From: Endocalyx cinctus
Lineage: Eukaryota > Ascomycota > Sordariomycetes > Amphisphaeriales > Apiosporaceae
DNA: 64,000 nt
NCBI GenBank assembly: GCA_001600455.1
Contig: BCKC01000007.1
Span: 301,394 to 365,393 of the forward strand
Reading direction: 5' to 3'
Shown: positions 11,645 to 23,202 of the stretch, piece after piece
How the letters are laid out: each line of letters opens with the position of its first letter
Position numbering within the stretch: position 1 is the first letter of the stretch
Notes under the pieces: generated by a model
The model's input: only the letters and a program-made list of their open reading frames with translations
What the model was told of the DNA's origin: nothing
Databases searched by the model: none
Position numbers and translations under genes: made by a program

Positions 11645-12619
11645 TCAATAGACGATCGGCACGTCGCTCACGATGTAATCAATCAGGCTCGTCGTGCCGT
11701 TAAGTTGCTGAGCAATAGCCTGCGCGAAGGCTTGTGCGCTGAGATCAGCACCCTCGGGGCTCGTGTGCGTATGGTCGTTCGGGTATAAGGCATTCGTCGC
11801 GTCGTTGCCAAGCTTTTCGTACACTACACAGTCACCGGGAATTAGTTTTTGCTTGCTCTGGCAACGGTGGTAACAATTATGAGAGTAAAAGTGAGATTTT
11901 GGCATCTCTACAAGAATGATTGATTATCTCACCCGCAGAAAATATGTGGGTTAGGAGATTACGCCATGAAAAAAAAAATTAGGTCTTGACTTACTGTTAG
12001 AAACGGCCTGGAAATGGTCGACAAACGAGACGCCGTCGCCGAGAGCATTCTTAGCCGTAAGCTGGTACCCGACGAAGCGGGGGGCACCGCCCACGAAAGT
12101 ACCCGTCTCCCAGAGGTTGTTAGGCGTCTGGGAGCTCAAGACGACGGTGGCACCCTTGGCCAGCATGAGCTTCGCGGCCTGGATGACGTAGAAGACGAAG
12201 GTGTAGACGGTCTCGCCGGTGGCGTCCGAGATACAGGTCTCGGTGCCCGCGCCGGGGCAGTCGGATCGGCCGTTATCGTTCGACTCGGGCGAGCCGCCGT
12301 CGTTGTGACCGAACTCGATGACGACGATGTCGCCCGTCGTCGCGAGGTCCGCCACGGCCGAGAACCGGCCCTCGTCCCAGTAGGAGCGAGCCGACCGGCC
12401 GCCGATGGCCTCGTTCACCACCGTCGCGGTCGCGTACTCGCCGAAGTATTCTCCCCAGCCGTCCGTGTCTCCGTCGTTGGCACCGTTCTTCGCCATCGTG
12501 CTGTCGCCGCATAGGTAGATGGTAGGCGTGGCTCGAGGCGCTAATTCCGGCCGTGTCGGCGTCGCTGTGACTGAAACGGCTTGGAGCGCCAAGGCGCCGT
12601 AAAGCGAGAGGTACTTCAT
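11645..12619 (-). CDS. Rhamnogalacturonan acetylesterase (CE12, SGNH hydrolase)
   Basis: Exons are 12619-11995 and 11823-11645, giving 267 aa with matching phase. The start at 12619 gives a signal peptide, [24 protein letters not shown] blocks are in order: block [12 protein letters not shown] (Ser40), block [20 protein letters not shown] (Gly74), block [13 protein letters not shown] (Asn106), block [12 protein letters not shown] (Asp225, His228). CE12 enzymes remove acetyl groups from the rhamnogalacturonan I backbone of pectin outside the cell. The 171-nt intron is longer than the local norm but has GTAAGT and GTAG ends. The gene is divergent from a Zn2Cys6 regulator 1.7 kb away, which might control it (inference). 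Confidence 0.92.
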
Positions 12620-14347
12620 CTTGAAAGAATCTTCGAGTTCGAAATTTTTACTTGACGATTGCCTGTTTATTTTTATTTTCGACTCTGGAGATTCGAGATT
12701 TAACCGGCCGGGTAAAGCTAAAGAGCCCAGAGTTAAAGAATCTCTTATAAAAAAAAATCTCAAAGAGGTGCGCGGGATCTATATATATGTATATTAATAA
12801 CATCATACGCATAGACGTAATCAAGATCCCCTGCACTCCATAATTCACGTTCAGGGGAAGACAGGCTGTGAAACACAAGCTTTGATTCCGGTGGACTACC
12901 GGGTTGTCTCCTCCCCAATACGGGATTCGGAGCCGAAATGAGCGAGTTCCACCAGTTAGAAGAGAACCAAATACCGAATGGTATCCTCTTTCTCCGCAAC
13001 AAGCGTAACCAAATTGGCATCTACCAAAGAACGGATAAATTATACCGAGGCGCGATTGTAGCAAATAAATAAACCCCAAATCAACTGGTTAGGAGCTGAG
13101 TTGGCGTTGGTCATCAATCGCACTTAACTTCTGGATTTGCCTCGGACGTTGATTCGTCTCGCTCTTTTTTATTCCTCGTCATCATTTCGTTGGTGGGAGG
13201 AATAGCACAGCGGTTATTCTGCAAGTTGCGCGAGCCGGTGATTTATTTCCTTTCTTGATCTGAATGATGCGTCCCGAATTGTTTGCCTCGGCAAGGCTGC
13301 CAGAGCTGATGTTGATCAAAGAAAAGAACTGGAGTAACATTGAAAAGTAAATAGGCATCGTCTCATGTCTTTTCAGCCCTACGTATCTTGTTGTCATAGG
13401 CGTCTTGAAACCAACCCCGACGATCTCGTTTCTCCTTCCTAATCCAGCTTACGACTTGACGTCAAAATAAATTAGCACATAAACCCCCACTAGTATACAT
13501 CGTTCAGGATCTTAATATCACAATTTTGAGACATGATTTCGGTGAGTTTTTTTTTTTTGCGAAACGATGAGTTCCTGTCAGCTTTCAGATGACGAGCCAC
13601 GTGGGCGATATCCTGGTATCGATGGATGGATCTTACATACGTAAGGTCACGAGAAAGCCAAGAGCTTGTTGTCTGCCATGTTACGGCCACTAAAAGTTCG
13701 GTTGATGCTAAATCACGAGATCCTTTCAATCCTACCAGTTCAAGTTGGATTTTATTTCGTGTTTAGAAGAGGAATTTTAACCCGATAATTCGCGTTCTAG
13801 TCACACCAGAATGGAAGTTTTCCACTCGAGGGTCTTCTTTAACGCCCTCTCTTTCTCATAGCGCTGTCGCATTGACCTTTCATGAACTGCGCTCAACTGA
13901 AAATGACATACTTGAATTGACTCGACAACGATTCAGCCAAACCGCCAACTGTGAATAAACCAAGATAAAATCAAATAAAATCTCTCGGCATACATTGCCG
14001 AACGGACGCCAGTGTCTCAAATATTCCTGATGATCTCGTAATGTACCAGTTAAAAATTTAAGTCTTGACCTACTTCGGTTTAGGGAAGCGGATCGCGGAT
14101 AGACAATTCTTAGTCATAGACATCATTTCCGACGCTTTGTTACGGAATTATCCGATGCTCTTCTCTTCTGCACGGATGAACCGAATTTTTATATCTTCCC
14201 AAAATAAGCTGAGACCAGGAAAAGAAATGAAGAGAATTATCCCGTAATATTGATGTTAAGTTTGAATAATTAGCTGCGTTAAACTGTCTGGGGTCGTTTT
14301 TCCTTCAATCATTGACGGCCCCTTGATTTTCCTTTTCCATCTGGGTT
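12620..14347. other. Divergent intergenic region
   Basis: A 1.7 kb spacer between the starts of the acetylesterase gene (-) and the Zn2Cys6 regulator (+). Minus-strand ORFs at 12648-13079, 13182-13397 and 13490-13729 lack protein character. Promoters of both genes must lie here; no operator could be assigned. Confidence 0.5.
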
Positions 14348-16746
14348 ATGGACGAACCTCATTCGACGGAAGCGGAATTACCACCCGTACGGATCCGAGT
14401 ACGAAACGCTTGCGATAGGTAGATTTCTTGTCTTATTTCCTTTGTCGCACAACATGCCGAACCATAGCTAAAAATAAAATTCGGCTACGCTATAGATGTA
14501 AAGCTCGAAAAGTAAAATGTGACGGCGAAAAGCCGTGCGGTTACTGCACTAGACAAAAGAGGAGAGATCTGTGCCATTATTCAGCTCCGCGACGGAGGAA
14601 CACCAACCTGCTACCGCGATCTTCTCCAAAGCCTACACGAGACAACCGGCCGCTTTCGGCAAGTCAGCACTCGAGTCGGAGAGAAAGCCCCAATGCACCG
14701 TCGGAATCGACACCCTCGACATCTAGTCATCGGGAACCGTCTTTCTTGCAAGACTCGTCTACAACCGGTCACGGTGTTAGTACTAATACTGACTTGACGA
14801 GCGACCACACGGCTGAAGACGAAACCGAGGTACCGCGGGAGGCGCGACTTCTTTGGGATGCGCAGGGAAAACTTGTCTTTATCGGTGATTGTGCCCCGTT
14901 ATCATTCTTCCAGAGCGTCAGACACCTAGTCACGAACCTCGTAGACGCCGAGGCTTTCTCTCCTCAAAGTGGTCGTTATTCAGCCCTCGAGAATGTATCG
15001 TCGTCGCAGATTACTCCTGGACTCGGTCCACCAGAGGTATCGCTAGATACCATAGAGAATGCCGTATCCGAATATCTGTCAGTGACCGCCGGTCTCGTCG
15101 ATCTGTTCGACGATACGCACCTATGCGAGGATCTCGCTCTCTGGTCGAGCCACGGCAGCCGGTTCGGGGATATAACGAGCGCCGTAAACTATCTAATCCT
15201 AGCCATAGGGCTTCAGAAGGACCGAAAAGAGCTGGCGCAGGCGTACTTTAACCACGCGCAGACGGAAGCGCTCAAGCATCTGAACGGGGACCTCAGCATC
15301 GGCACCGTCCAGGCCTTCATCCTCGTGACCCTGTTCCTCCTCGGATCCTGCCAGATCAACGGCGCCTTCCTGTTCTTCGGGATCGCCGTGCGGTCGGCGT
15401 ATTCCATCGGGATACACCGCACCGAGGCGAACGCGCGGTTCGGCGCGCAGGTGCACCGGCAGCGCGATCGCCTCTGGCTCAGCCTGCGGATCCTGGACCT
15501 GTTCCTGTCCACCAGCATGGGCCGTCCGCCGGGGACGTCCGACGTCGACTGCACCGTGCCGTACCGGTCCGCGACGATGGTCGACGTTCCCGAAGGCCGG
15601 AAGGAGGAGGAGGAGAAGTGCGACTTCCTGAGCGCGTCGGTCCAGATCTTCCTCATCCTCGAGGGGATCGTGGTCGAGATCTACTCGAGGCGCAAGATCT
15701 CGCTGCAGCTGACCGAGGGCATCTCGCGCCACCTTCGCGAGTGGTCCGCGCGGTGGCTGCCTCAGCTGAAGAGCATGGTCGGCTGCGCGACGGCGGCGGG
15801 GGTGGGGGGAGGGGAGAAGAATAAAAAGAGCTACGCCGACCTCAACGGCGCGTGTCGGGTTCTCTCGTCGTACTATTATGCCGTTATGCTTGTATCCCGA
15901 CCGTTCTTGATGCACGAGGTGTGTAGGAGGCTCTCCGATCCCGCGGCTAACGATCACAGGCGAGATCAATTTTCGGGCAAGTCCAAGCTCGCCGATGCCT
16001 GCATTGATGCTGCTAGTCTCATGGTAGATCTTGTATATGACATGGTCGAGCGAGGTATCGCCACCGTCAAAAGCCCTATGGTAGTGTAAGTTCTTCTCTT
16101 CCTCCCTATCCTTTCCTATTTACCCATCGCCACTTTCGAAGCACCAGTATCCTGACAGTAGTGATATTTCAGTTCATGGTTATTCGCTTCCTCACTCGCC
16201 CTCGGTATTGGCTTAGTCGGAAACTTTGGCCGTATCTTAGAACGGTACGCTAGCAAGTCCATCGTAGCTTTAGAATACTTTGCAAAGGAAGATGCACACG
16301 CCGTTCAGTATGCGCTTATCGCTCAGACGCTACTGAAAACGGCCGTCTCGTATCTCGAGAAGAAAGACATGGAGGATAGGTTACAGAGGGCGGAAAACAG
16401 CGGTCAGCTCTTCGGTTTGATGCGGGTCGATGCGCCACTTCCTGCCCCAGAACGTAATCTACACGGTGGTCCGAATAGTGTCGTTCAACGACCCGAAGAT
16501 ACTCCTACTCTCGAGGGGGCGATGCCACGAGAAAGGCGTTTATCGGCGCGACGCCAGTCTTTCGGGTCGCCTCATCTTTTTAATGAGCCCACTCCAGGGT
16601 TCTCTTCACTCACCGGACTTGTTCCTACTCCATCCGATTTGTTTTACGTAAATAGCGATTTTGAGGGCGACCTCAACTTGGGTGCATTCAATCTCTTTCC
16701 CCTGTTAGAGGCGAACGGACATATAGATTTAGCTCACCACCTTTGA
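14348..16746 (+). CDS. Zn2Cys6 transcription factor with fungal-specific MHR domain
   Basis: Exons are 14348-14418, 14496-16085 and 16173-16746, giving 744 aa, an exact codon multiple. The first exon (MDEPHSTEAELPPVRIRVRN) is needed to supply the first cysteine. Across intron 1 the Zn cluster reads ACDRCKARKVKCDGEKPCGY and continues to RRDLC (Cys22 to about Cys50). A Ser/Pro-rich linker follows, then the middle homology region with ILVTLFLLGSCQINGAFLFF, GIAVRSAYSIGIHR and RLWLSLRILDLFLSTSMGRP (GRPPGTSDVDC). Such proteins are nuclear regulators of catabolic or secondary-metabolite genes. The C-terminal exon contains a helical segment (EYFAKEDAHAVQYALIAQTL) and an acidic tail. It is divergent from the CE12 gene and ends only 150 bp from the converging TIGR04076-like gene. 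The regulon is unknown. Confidence 0.93.
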
Positions 16747-16896
16747 TAAATAAATGTCAATTGAGGTTTTTGTTTCCTGAGAAATATATAAATCCATCGT
16801 TTTTACATAGTATGCTCAGATAGATAGCCAAATCTTAGATAATGGGGGTTTTTGAAAACTGGCAGCCAACATATTCGCATCTTCTAAGATATACAT

Positions 16897-17329
16897 TTAT
16901 GAGTTTCCTTCGAGCCCCACGACAGTTGTCTCCCCGTGGCTAAATATCCGCTTCCCGGTACGGATGATCTTCAACTGAGATTTGCAGTTGGGATCGGGAC
17001 AGGCGATCAACGCATCCGTGGTCATCCAGTCATTCTTGTGAGTCATCCTCTGTTTAGCGGCGAGTAATGGCAAGACAGACGCTGTTTTTGTTTTTTTGTC
17101 AATTTTGTTAGACACATTGATCAATCATAATTATGATTCTCTTTTTCAGGGTGATAGACATACCGAGACTGTAGATACTTATGCCCTGGCCCGCGGGTAG
17201 GTACATCATCTCTCCCTCAAGCGTGAAATAATCGCCCCGTTTCGCTCCACAGAGAATCCTCTCGCCTTCCGGGCAGACGACCTCAACTTTTAAATCGTAC
17301 AATTCGAAATGGTCGTCGGAGGTTGACAT
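16897..17329 (-). CDS. TIGR04076-like small protein
   Basis: Exons are 17329-17164 and 17081-16897, giving 116 aa with matching phase 1. It reads FELYDLKVEVVCPEGERILC, RGDYFTLEGEMMYLPAGQGI, SIYSLASVLPLLAAKQRMTH, NDWMTTDALIACPDPNCKS and KIIRTGKRIFSH. The order (KVEV at the N-terminus, CPEG, GD-F, P-G-GIS-YSL, LPLL, NDW---D-ACPDP, IIR-G) fits the small uncharacterised TIGR04076 family found in bacteria and fungi. Function is unknown. There is no signal peptide or membrane segment. The family name is from memory of the pattern. Confidence 0.8.
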
Positions 17330-19114
17330 TTTTAAGGTTGCTACTTAGGTCGATGAATTTATGTTAAATGAGAGATTTTGGAGAATTTATATGATGTGTC
17401 TACTTAAAGTATTTAGCGTGATAATATGGATATCATCTCCATGGATATCCTCTGTAGCTCGATAAATGAGGCACGAAAACAGAGGGAACTTCCGATTCGA
17501 GATACAGTAAGATATTACAGTGCGCGTAAAAGCTTCGCACATCCGTATCTGTTATCAAGCTTCCGAGCATCCAAGATCCGACGATACCCATTCACTCCCG
17601 AGATCGAGATTTGTGCAAGTTCACGATGCCATTGTGGAGCCATGTACATCTTCCCAGGTTCAATATCATGATAAAATTTTAAGAAAAAGATTCTCATTGA
17701 TAAATAGATCACTTACATCTATCAAGTGAATAGGATGGCTCATTCTGATAAATCAAACGGTGCCGTTTTCTAATGATATTCGGTACCCAAAGTTTATGAC
17801 TATGTAACTAGTGATAGAGGTATAACTGAAACTGTTTACTGAAAAGCTAAGGAAAGGCTCACTAGAGCTCGCTGAATAGAAAAATAGTAATAAAATTCGG
17901 GCATACCCCAAAAGGGAGTATTCAGTGGGAAGGAGAGCCGAACTCTACTTATATAGACTTTGGGAACTCGTTAGATGTCTGGCAAGCATGAGCGTCAATG
18001 GGCCAAGACGGCGGTATACCAGCCAGACAAGAAGCTGAGCATGTTACGATCAGAATGCTACAAACACCACAAGCAAAGGAACATACCGCAAGATCCAAGC
18101 GAAATAGGTAATATCGAAGTCAGTGCATTTCAACAAATTATCCAACTAGACTCTCGTCGACCCGTGAGCAATATAGAACTACGCCCACTCCTCAATTTTT
18201 TGGCTCGAACGTCCTCCATGCTGGAAGGAGAAATATATGAACTCTCTCGAGACATACCGAGTTCAAGTTGCCCCCGGAGAAGCAGCAGCGGGTCCTGAAT
18301 ATGCTTATTGCGGTTGAGAAATAAATGCTCAATTTCCAAGGAACTTGTTGAACGACATTTTTATCCGTCAACCATATTGGAGGCACAGCGCGAGGACTTA
18401 TCCCATCAAACGATGAGTAAGCGCCATATAAAGCATTATCAAGCCTATGCATTGCATATTAATTTTGCGGCTGATTTTCTGCGTGCGGCACAGCATCGAG
18501 ACGGCAGGGGGAATACATCCAAGTACCTAACCACGCAAAAGCAATCAAAAAGCCCTACGTTTTACATAAGTACATAAATCATCTCAGTTATTCCGTCATA
18601 ATTGAATATATTGCTTGTTTCTGTGCCGATGTGAAGCAGTGAAATATTATAATTAGAACTTTTCCCAGGGATATTAGCTTGACTTAGTCTTCAATACGAA
18701 GCTTGTCAATTATTAGGGATTGATGGGTTTTACACTAGAAATGAATCATGTGTCGGCCGATAGTCAAGCCGATTTAAAACAATAAATAAAGGGGGAAATG
18801 AAGACTAAAAGTTTTTTTCTCTCTCGTTTAATACGTATAAATACTAACTATCGCTGTCGTTCTTTGTCTAGGATCGCCTGATCAACTACAATCATTATTC
18901 GTCCATTCGTTTCTTACAACATTATTGACTCGAGATCTCTATAATACTCTTAATTTTTCCTAGTAGAATATATCCATCGGTCAGATCGTCAATCGTTTGC
19001 ATTATTTAATAATCTATCTACCTGATCATCGTTTAATTTATCTCTTTTCGGCAAAGCTTTCCGAACAGCATATCCTCTCATCGCCACTTTTCAGTCGCAC
19101 ACGAATCACACAAC
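17330..19114. other. Intergenic region with a possible gene remnant
   Basis: A 1.8 kb divergent spacer. Apart from the ORF remnant at 17975-18324 (separate entry) I see no coding region. The right part is AT-rich and probably holds the promoter of the GPI-protein gene. Confidence 0.5.
17975..18324 (+). pseudogene. Possible decayed or frameshifted small ORF
   Basis: An open frame from the ATG at 17975 runs 107 codons with helical, charged composition (RQWAKTAVYQPDKKLSMLRS, IELRPLLNFLARTSSMLEGE, IYELSRDIP) and then falls into a serine-rich tail. In the next frame the sequence continues with EFKLPPEKQQRVLNMLIAVE to a stop at 18322. That looks coding and would follow directly if one base were missing near 18258. 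This suggests a single-base frameshift in a former or still functional gene. The family was not recognised. It could instead be a chance ORF. Confidence 0.35.
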
Positions 19115-19696
19115 ATGCTCACCTCCTCGATCAAGTCCCCGGCCTCGCTTGCCGCCCTCTTCCTCCTCGCGACCGGCGTCGTCGCTAAGACCGACCTTAG
19201 CGGCTGCACTTCGACCGCGAGCGGCGCCAGCTTGATCTGGTACGTGCCGGAGACGGGAGAGCTCTGCGACTTCCTCGACTGCGGAGGCGGCCGCGCGCCC
19301 CCCAAGACCACCGTCCCCGGATGTCCCCAGTACTCGGGCACCGCGACATATTCGCCTTCGTACCTAGCCGGTTTCGGAGAAGCTACCTCCACTACCGTGG
19401 CTGATAGTTCCAGCGCTACTGTTTCTGCTACCGCTATCGAGAGCGGTAGCTATACCAGTATTGTTACCGCCAGCGAGACCGGTAGTTCTTCCGCTGCTAT
19501 CACCACCAGCCAAGTTCCCATTGGATCCGGAACGCCAAGCAGTACCGGCATGTCGAGCTCCCAGAACGCCTCTTCGTCATCCTCCACTAGCTCTACTCAA
19601 GCGACCAGTGTATCGGAGGCTGCTGGTGTCATGCCGACGGCTGCGTTGAAGGGTGCCGTGGGTATCATGGCTGGTGTTGCTGCTGCATTAATATAG
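19115..19696 (+). CDS. Small secreted GPI-anchored Ser/Thr-rich protein
   Basis: Single exon, 193 aa. The N-terminal hydrophobic stretch SLAALFLLATGVVAKT is a signal peptide. It is followed by a compact cysteine-containing domain (LSGCTSTASGASLIWYVPET, GELCDFLDCGGGRAPP, KTTVPGCPQYSGTATYSP). Residues about 85-170 are Ser/Thr-rich and likely O-glycosylated. The end, ALKGAVGIMAGVAAALI, is hydrophobic after a small-residue site, as for GPI attachment, so a cell-wall or plasma-membrane location is expected. Homologues with the FLDCGGGRAPPKTTVPGC block are common in ascomycetes and, as I recall, often carry the unsupported label siderophore biosynthesis enzyme. True function is unknown. Confidence 0.85.
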   Translation: MLTSSIKSPASLAALFLLATGVVAKTDLSGCTSTASGASLIWYVPETGELCDFLDCGGGRAPPKTTVPGCPQYSGTATYSPSYLAGFGEATSTTVADSSSATVSATAIESGSYTSIVTASETGSSSAAITTSQVPIGSGTPSSTGMSSSQNASSSSSTSSTQATSVSEAAGVMPTAALKGAVGIMAGVAAALI

Positions 19697-20463
19697 GAAG
19701 GACGGACTTCAGGATGAGATAAATTGCGAATTATTGGTTTCAATATTCCTGGCGCTATAATAGTGGTCGAAGCTCCATAATAATCATTAAAATGTATTGC
19801 ATCTACTCTCTGGTTTCGTGTTAAATGTTGTTGCCCCTTCATAACGAAGTGCCGCTACTTTATTCAGACCTGTAGAACCCCGTTCCAGTTATCTAAACTT
19901 GCGCATGTGGAATACCTTTGATACCAAGGCGGATACTCCGGTCCGTGAAGAAAAATCGACTGAATTTTGAACAACTCATAACCTATAGTGTTAAATCACT
20001 TCCACAAAGCATAACAAATTTAAGACGATGGCCATCATTCTATACATTTAAAAGAAAAATAGCTGTCTTCTTATCTACTCACCAGAAAATGCTATCTGAG
20101 ATATTTCTTTACGCTTTTATATCGGCGAAAAACGCCGGTGGTGCCTTCGACTAGACGATCTTGGCATTCTCTTCCTATCTTCTCCCGAACCCACCTTCCT
20201 TTTCTGCATTATTGGTACCACCTCCCATGCTCAATTTTTCTTTTCTCTCTTCTCTCTGCCGTTGCAAATTACTATGCATTACGCAATTGTCGTCATTGTG
20301 GTGGTAGGACGCAATTAAATTCTGTCGGTGGCTCCGTATCTGCGGTGTAAATAAGTGACAAATAAGATAGCTCACCTCTCCGCCGAGAAAAGCTTAATTG
20401 CTTCAGGTTTTCCCAGTCTTTGGTTCGGGTCAATTGAGGATACCTTCGTCTGATATCTGCAAG
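19697..20463. other. Intergenic spacer
   Basis: AT-rich spacer between two same-strand genes. It holds the 3' UTR of the GPI-protein gene and the promoter of the esterase-like gene. No ORF of note was seen. Confidence 0.55.
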
Positions 20464-22587
20464 ATGTTTATAAAGGCCATCTTTCTTGCTTCGATCGCCC
20501 TCACCGGCGCATTCAGCTTCCCCCAAGCGGATGGAGCGGAAAGGAATACCAAGCGCTCCGCCGCCGATGCCGTGGACAGCAAACTGCACGTGAAGCTATC
20601 GGTCGCAGACGGTCTCCTCAGAGCTCCGACCGATGGACGGATCGTGTTGATGTTCGCACCTAACGGGACCGACCCGCTAGACGATACCTCGGTTGAATCG
20701 TCGCCCAACAAGATTTTCGGGAAGAACGTATACAACTTTGGCCGTCGGGGAGACACGGTCATTTTCTCGGGCGGGGACGGTTCCGATACCGAAACGGGAG
20801 TCTTCGGCTGGCCTAACGTCACCCTCGACGAGATCCCCGCGGGCGCGTACCGAGCCCAGGCATTCCTGACCAAGTATGAGACGGTGAAGCGCGCCGACGG
20901 TTCTGTCCTCTCGGTACACTTCCCCTGCGGCGACGGCGAGCCGAACGTCGACGCCGTCGGAAGCTTGGTCACGTCGGTGGTCGATATCGTGGTGCAGGGT
21001 GGAAAGCAGGTTATCGAGCTTACCTTCGACGACGCTACCGACGCCATCGCTTTCTCGGGTAACGAAATTGGCGGGTGCCACCAGGGTAATTACCAAGACA
21101 CTGAGCTCCTCAAGTACGTCAAGATTCGCAGCGAAAAGCTGAGCGCGTACTGGGGTCGCGACATGTACGTGGGCGCGAACGTGCTACTACCATCCGGCTA
21201 CGACGCGAAGGACGCGAAGACACGGTACCCCGTCATCTACTCCCAGGGGCACTGGGACGGGGGCAATGGCGCATTCGGCTACCCAGACCGTGATACCGAG
21301 TTCGCGGATGCCTGGAATAAGGGCATTATTCCCGGCGACAACACGACGGCAGATCGACCGGCACCAAAGATAATTATAGTCCAATTTCGGCACGAGACGC
21401 CCTTTTACGACGATTCATACGCAGTCAACAGCGCGAACCTGGGTCCTTGGGGCGACGCCATCAACGACGAGCTGATCCCTTATCTCGATTCTAAATTTAA
21501 CACGATCCAAGCCCCTTACGCACGAATCCAGGAGGGCGGCTCGACCGGCGGCTGGGAATCAGCCGCGAACCTCATCTTCCGACCGGACCTATTCGGCGCT
21601 TGCTTTTCGTCGTACGCCGACTCGCTCGACTTCCACCGCCACCAGGACATCGAGCTATACACGAGCGCGAACGCGTACGTGCGCGCGGACGGAAGTTCCG
21701 TGCCCTCGATCCGCACGCACCGGTCGGACGGCACGGAAGTGATCCTCGCGAGCGTCGCGCAGGAGAACCACTGGGAGCTCACGTTCGGGACGGCGTCCCG
21801 ATCCGCGAACCAGTGGGACGTCTGGAACGCCGTCTTCGGCGTGCAAGGGTATAACGGCCTGCCCCTCGAGCCGTGGGACAAGGTCACGGGCGAGATCTAC
21901 GCCGACGCGGTCGACCTGTGGAAACCGATGGACCTGAGCGACTACGTCGTCAGCCACTGGAACGGGTCGCGCAACCTGGGCGAGGCCTTGCTCGGTCGCA
22001 TCTACATCTACGTCGGCACCTGGGACAATTACTACCTGAACGAGGGCACGGCCGAGTTTCAGAAACGTACCGACGAGGCGGCGGGGTTTCCAGGCTGGGC
22101 TAACGTCACGATCTTGCCTGAAAAACCGCACGGCGGGAATTATCTCGACCTCGACACTTGGCCTTACCTCGAGCTCGTGTACGACTGGATCCAGACGCAC
22201 GCGCCGGACGGACCCGAGCCGCTGGCGCACCACGCCACGGCCTCGTCGACGCGCGGGAACCGGTGGGACGAGGTGACGAGGTGGGGTGGACGTTCGGCCG
22301 CGGTGGCGCGGCAGGCGGCGCCTTCGATGGACGCGAAGTACCGCAACGTCGAGGTCGGGAGCCGGGTTCACGTCGACGTCGGACGGTGGGATCCGGGGGT
22401 CGAGCTAGTGGCGGAGTGGACCACGGATGGGAGAAGACGGGAGGGCGAGAAGCCGTTTGCCGTTAAGCAGGGCAAAGTGGTGGAATACACGCCGAGGTCG
22501 AAGGGTAAACTTCAGCTTTTGGTTACCGGGTCCAAGAGGAATTACCCTCGGGAGACGAGGAGGAGTGAGAGTATTTATGTAAGGTAG
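20464..22587 (+). CDS. Secreted esterase-like alpha/beta-hydrolase
   Basis: Single exon. The frame is open from 20398, but the ATG at 20464 gives a proper signal peptide (MFIKAIFLASIALTGAFSFP) and 707 aa, so I chose it. A dibasic NTKR site after the leader may be a propeptide cleavage site. Residues about 35-190 form a beta-rich N-terminal domain. The hydrolase core has YPVIYSQGHWDGGNGAFGYP, KIIIVQFRHETPFYDDSYAV, the nucleophile elbow QEGGSTGGWESA, and a late HGGNY that could supply the catalytic His. This resembles the esterase D (PF00756) fold. Substrate is unknown. Several N-glycosylation sequons (NGT, NTT, NGS, NVT) fit secretion. Confidence 0.82.
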   Translation: MFIKAIFLASIALTGAFSFPQADGAERNTKRSAADAVDSKLHVKLSVADGLLRAPTDGRIVLMFAPNGTDPLDDTSVESSPNKIFGKNVYNFGRRGDTVIFSGGDGSDTETGVFGWPNVTLDEIPAGAYRAQAFLTKYETVKRADGSVLSVHFPCGDGEPNVDAVGSLVTSVVDIVVQGGKQVIELTFDDATDAIAFSGNEIGGCHQGNYQDTELLKYVKIRSEKLSAYWGRDMYVGANVLLPSGYDAKDAKTRYPVIYSQGHWDGGNGAFGYPDRDTEFADAWNKGIIPGDNTTADRPAPKIIIVQFRHETPFYDDSYAVNSANLGPWGDAINDELIPYLDSKFNTIQAPYARIQEGGSTGGWESAANLIFRPDLFGACFSSYADSLDFHRHQDIELYTSANAYVRADGSSVPSIRTHRSDGTEVILASVAQENHWELTFGTASRSANQWDVWNAVFGVQGYNGLPLEPWDKVTGEIYADAVDLWKPMDLSDYVVSHWNGSRNLGEALLGRIYIYVGTWDNYYLNEGTAEFQKRTDEAAGFPGWANVTILPEKPHGGNYLDLDTWPYLELVYDWIQTHAPDGPEPLAHHATASSTRGNRWDEVTRWGGRSAAVARQAAPSMDAKYRNVEVGSRVHVDVGRWDPGVELVAEWTTDGRRREGEKPFAVKQGKVVEYTPRSKGKLQLLVTGSKRNYPRETRRSESIYVR

Positions 22588-23202
22588 GGTTACTGATGAT
22601 GACTGAAATGCGGATATGATTATGGGATATGTAGCTACCTACTTAAAAATTAATTCACTTTAATTATATATAATTTCTATAAATGTTTTCGTGCTCGGGA
22701 TTTTAGAGATCTGGACGAAGCGGAGAAGGGCAAAATAAGTCCGACCACTTTATTATACACTATCTTCAAAGTAAACATATTTCATTTCCAGTTGTATGAT
22801 AGGTTTTGATAGTCGACATAACCAAGTATTGCAGTGTACGGTTCAGTGTGGTCTTCATAAAAAGTACAGACAATGTCAATATAAAAATAATTGGAATAGT
22901 CATAGTTGCACCAATTCTCGCTTGTCGCGCGCTATATATTTTTATAAGTACCGACGTATGTTCTGTGCATACTTTATATCTACTACGAAGTCATATTGAT
23001 ACTGATATCGTAGTTTAAATATCTCCCAAAATATCATACAGAGAAACAAAAAAAAATTACTATTAACGCCGTATCCCCACGAAAGTAAATATACCCTATA
23101 ATTTATTTATCCAACACGAAACTTATGCCCAGAAGTTGTGAAAAAGCGAAATGTGTAAAATAAGGAAAGAGCAACAAAAAGAGTACAATTTCTCGCTTGC
23201 TT
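22588..23202. other. Convergent intergenic spacer
   Basis: AT-rich spacer between converging 3' ends. Short ORFs at 22796-23018 have no protein character. Confidence 0.6.

Noticed and set aside
12648..13079. 143-aa minus-strand ORF upstream of the CE12 gene
   Set aside because: It overlaps the CE12 promoter and 5' UTR. Composition is not protein-like and no family is recognisable.
20398..20463. Upstream start codon of the esterase-like ORF
   Set aside because: The 22 extra residues would bury the signal peptide; the ATG at 20464 places it at the N-terminus.
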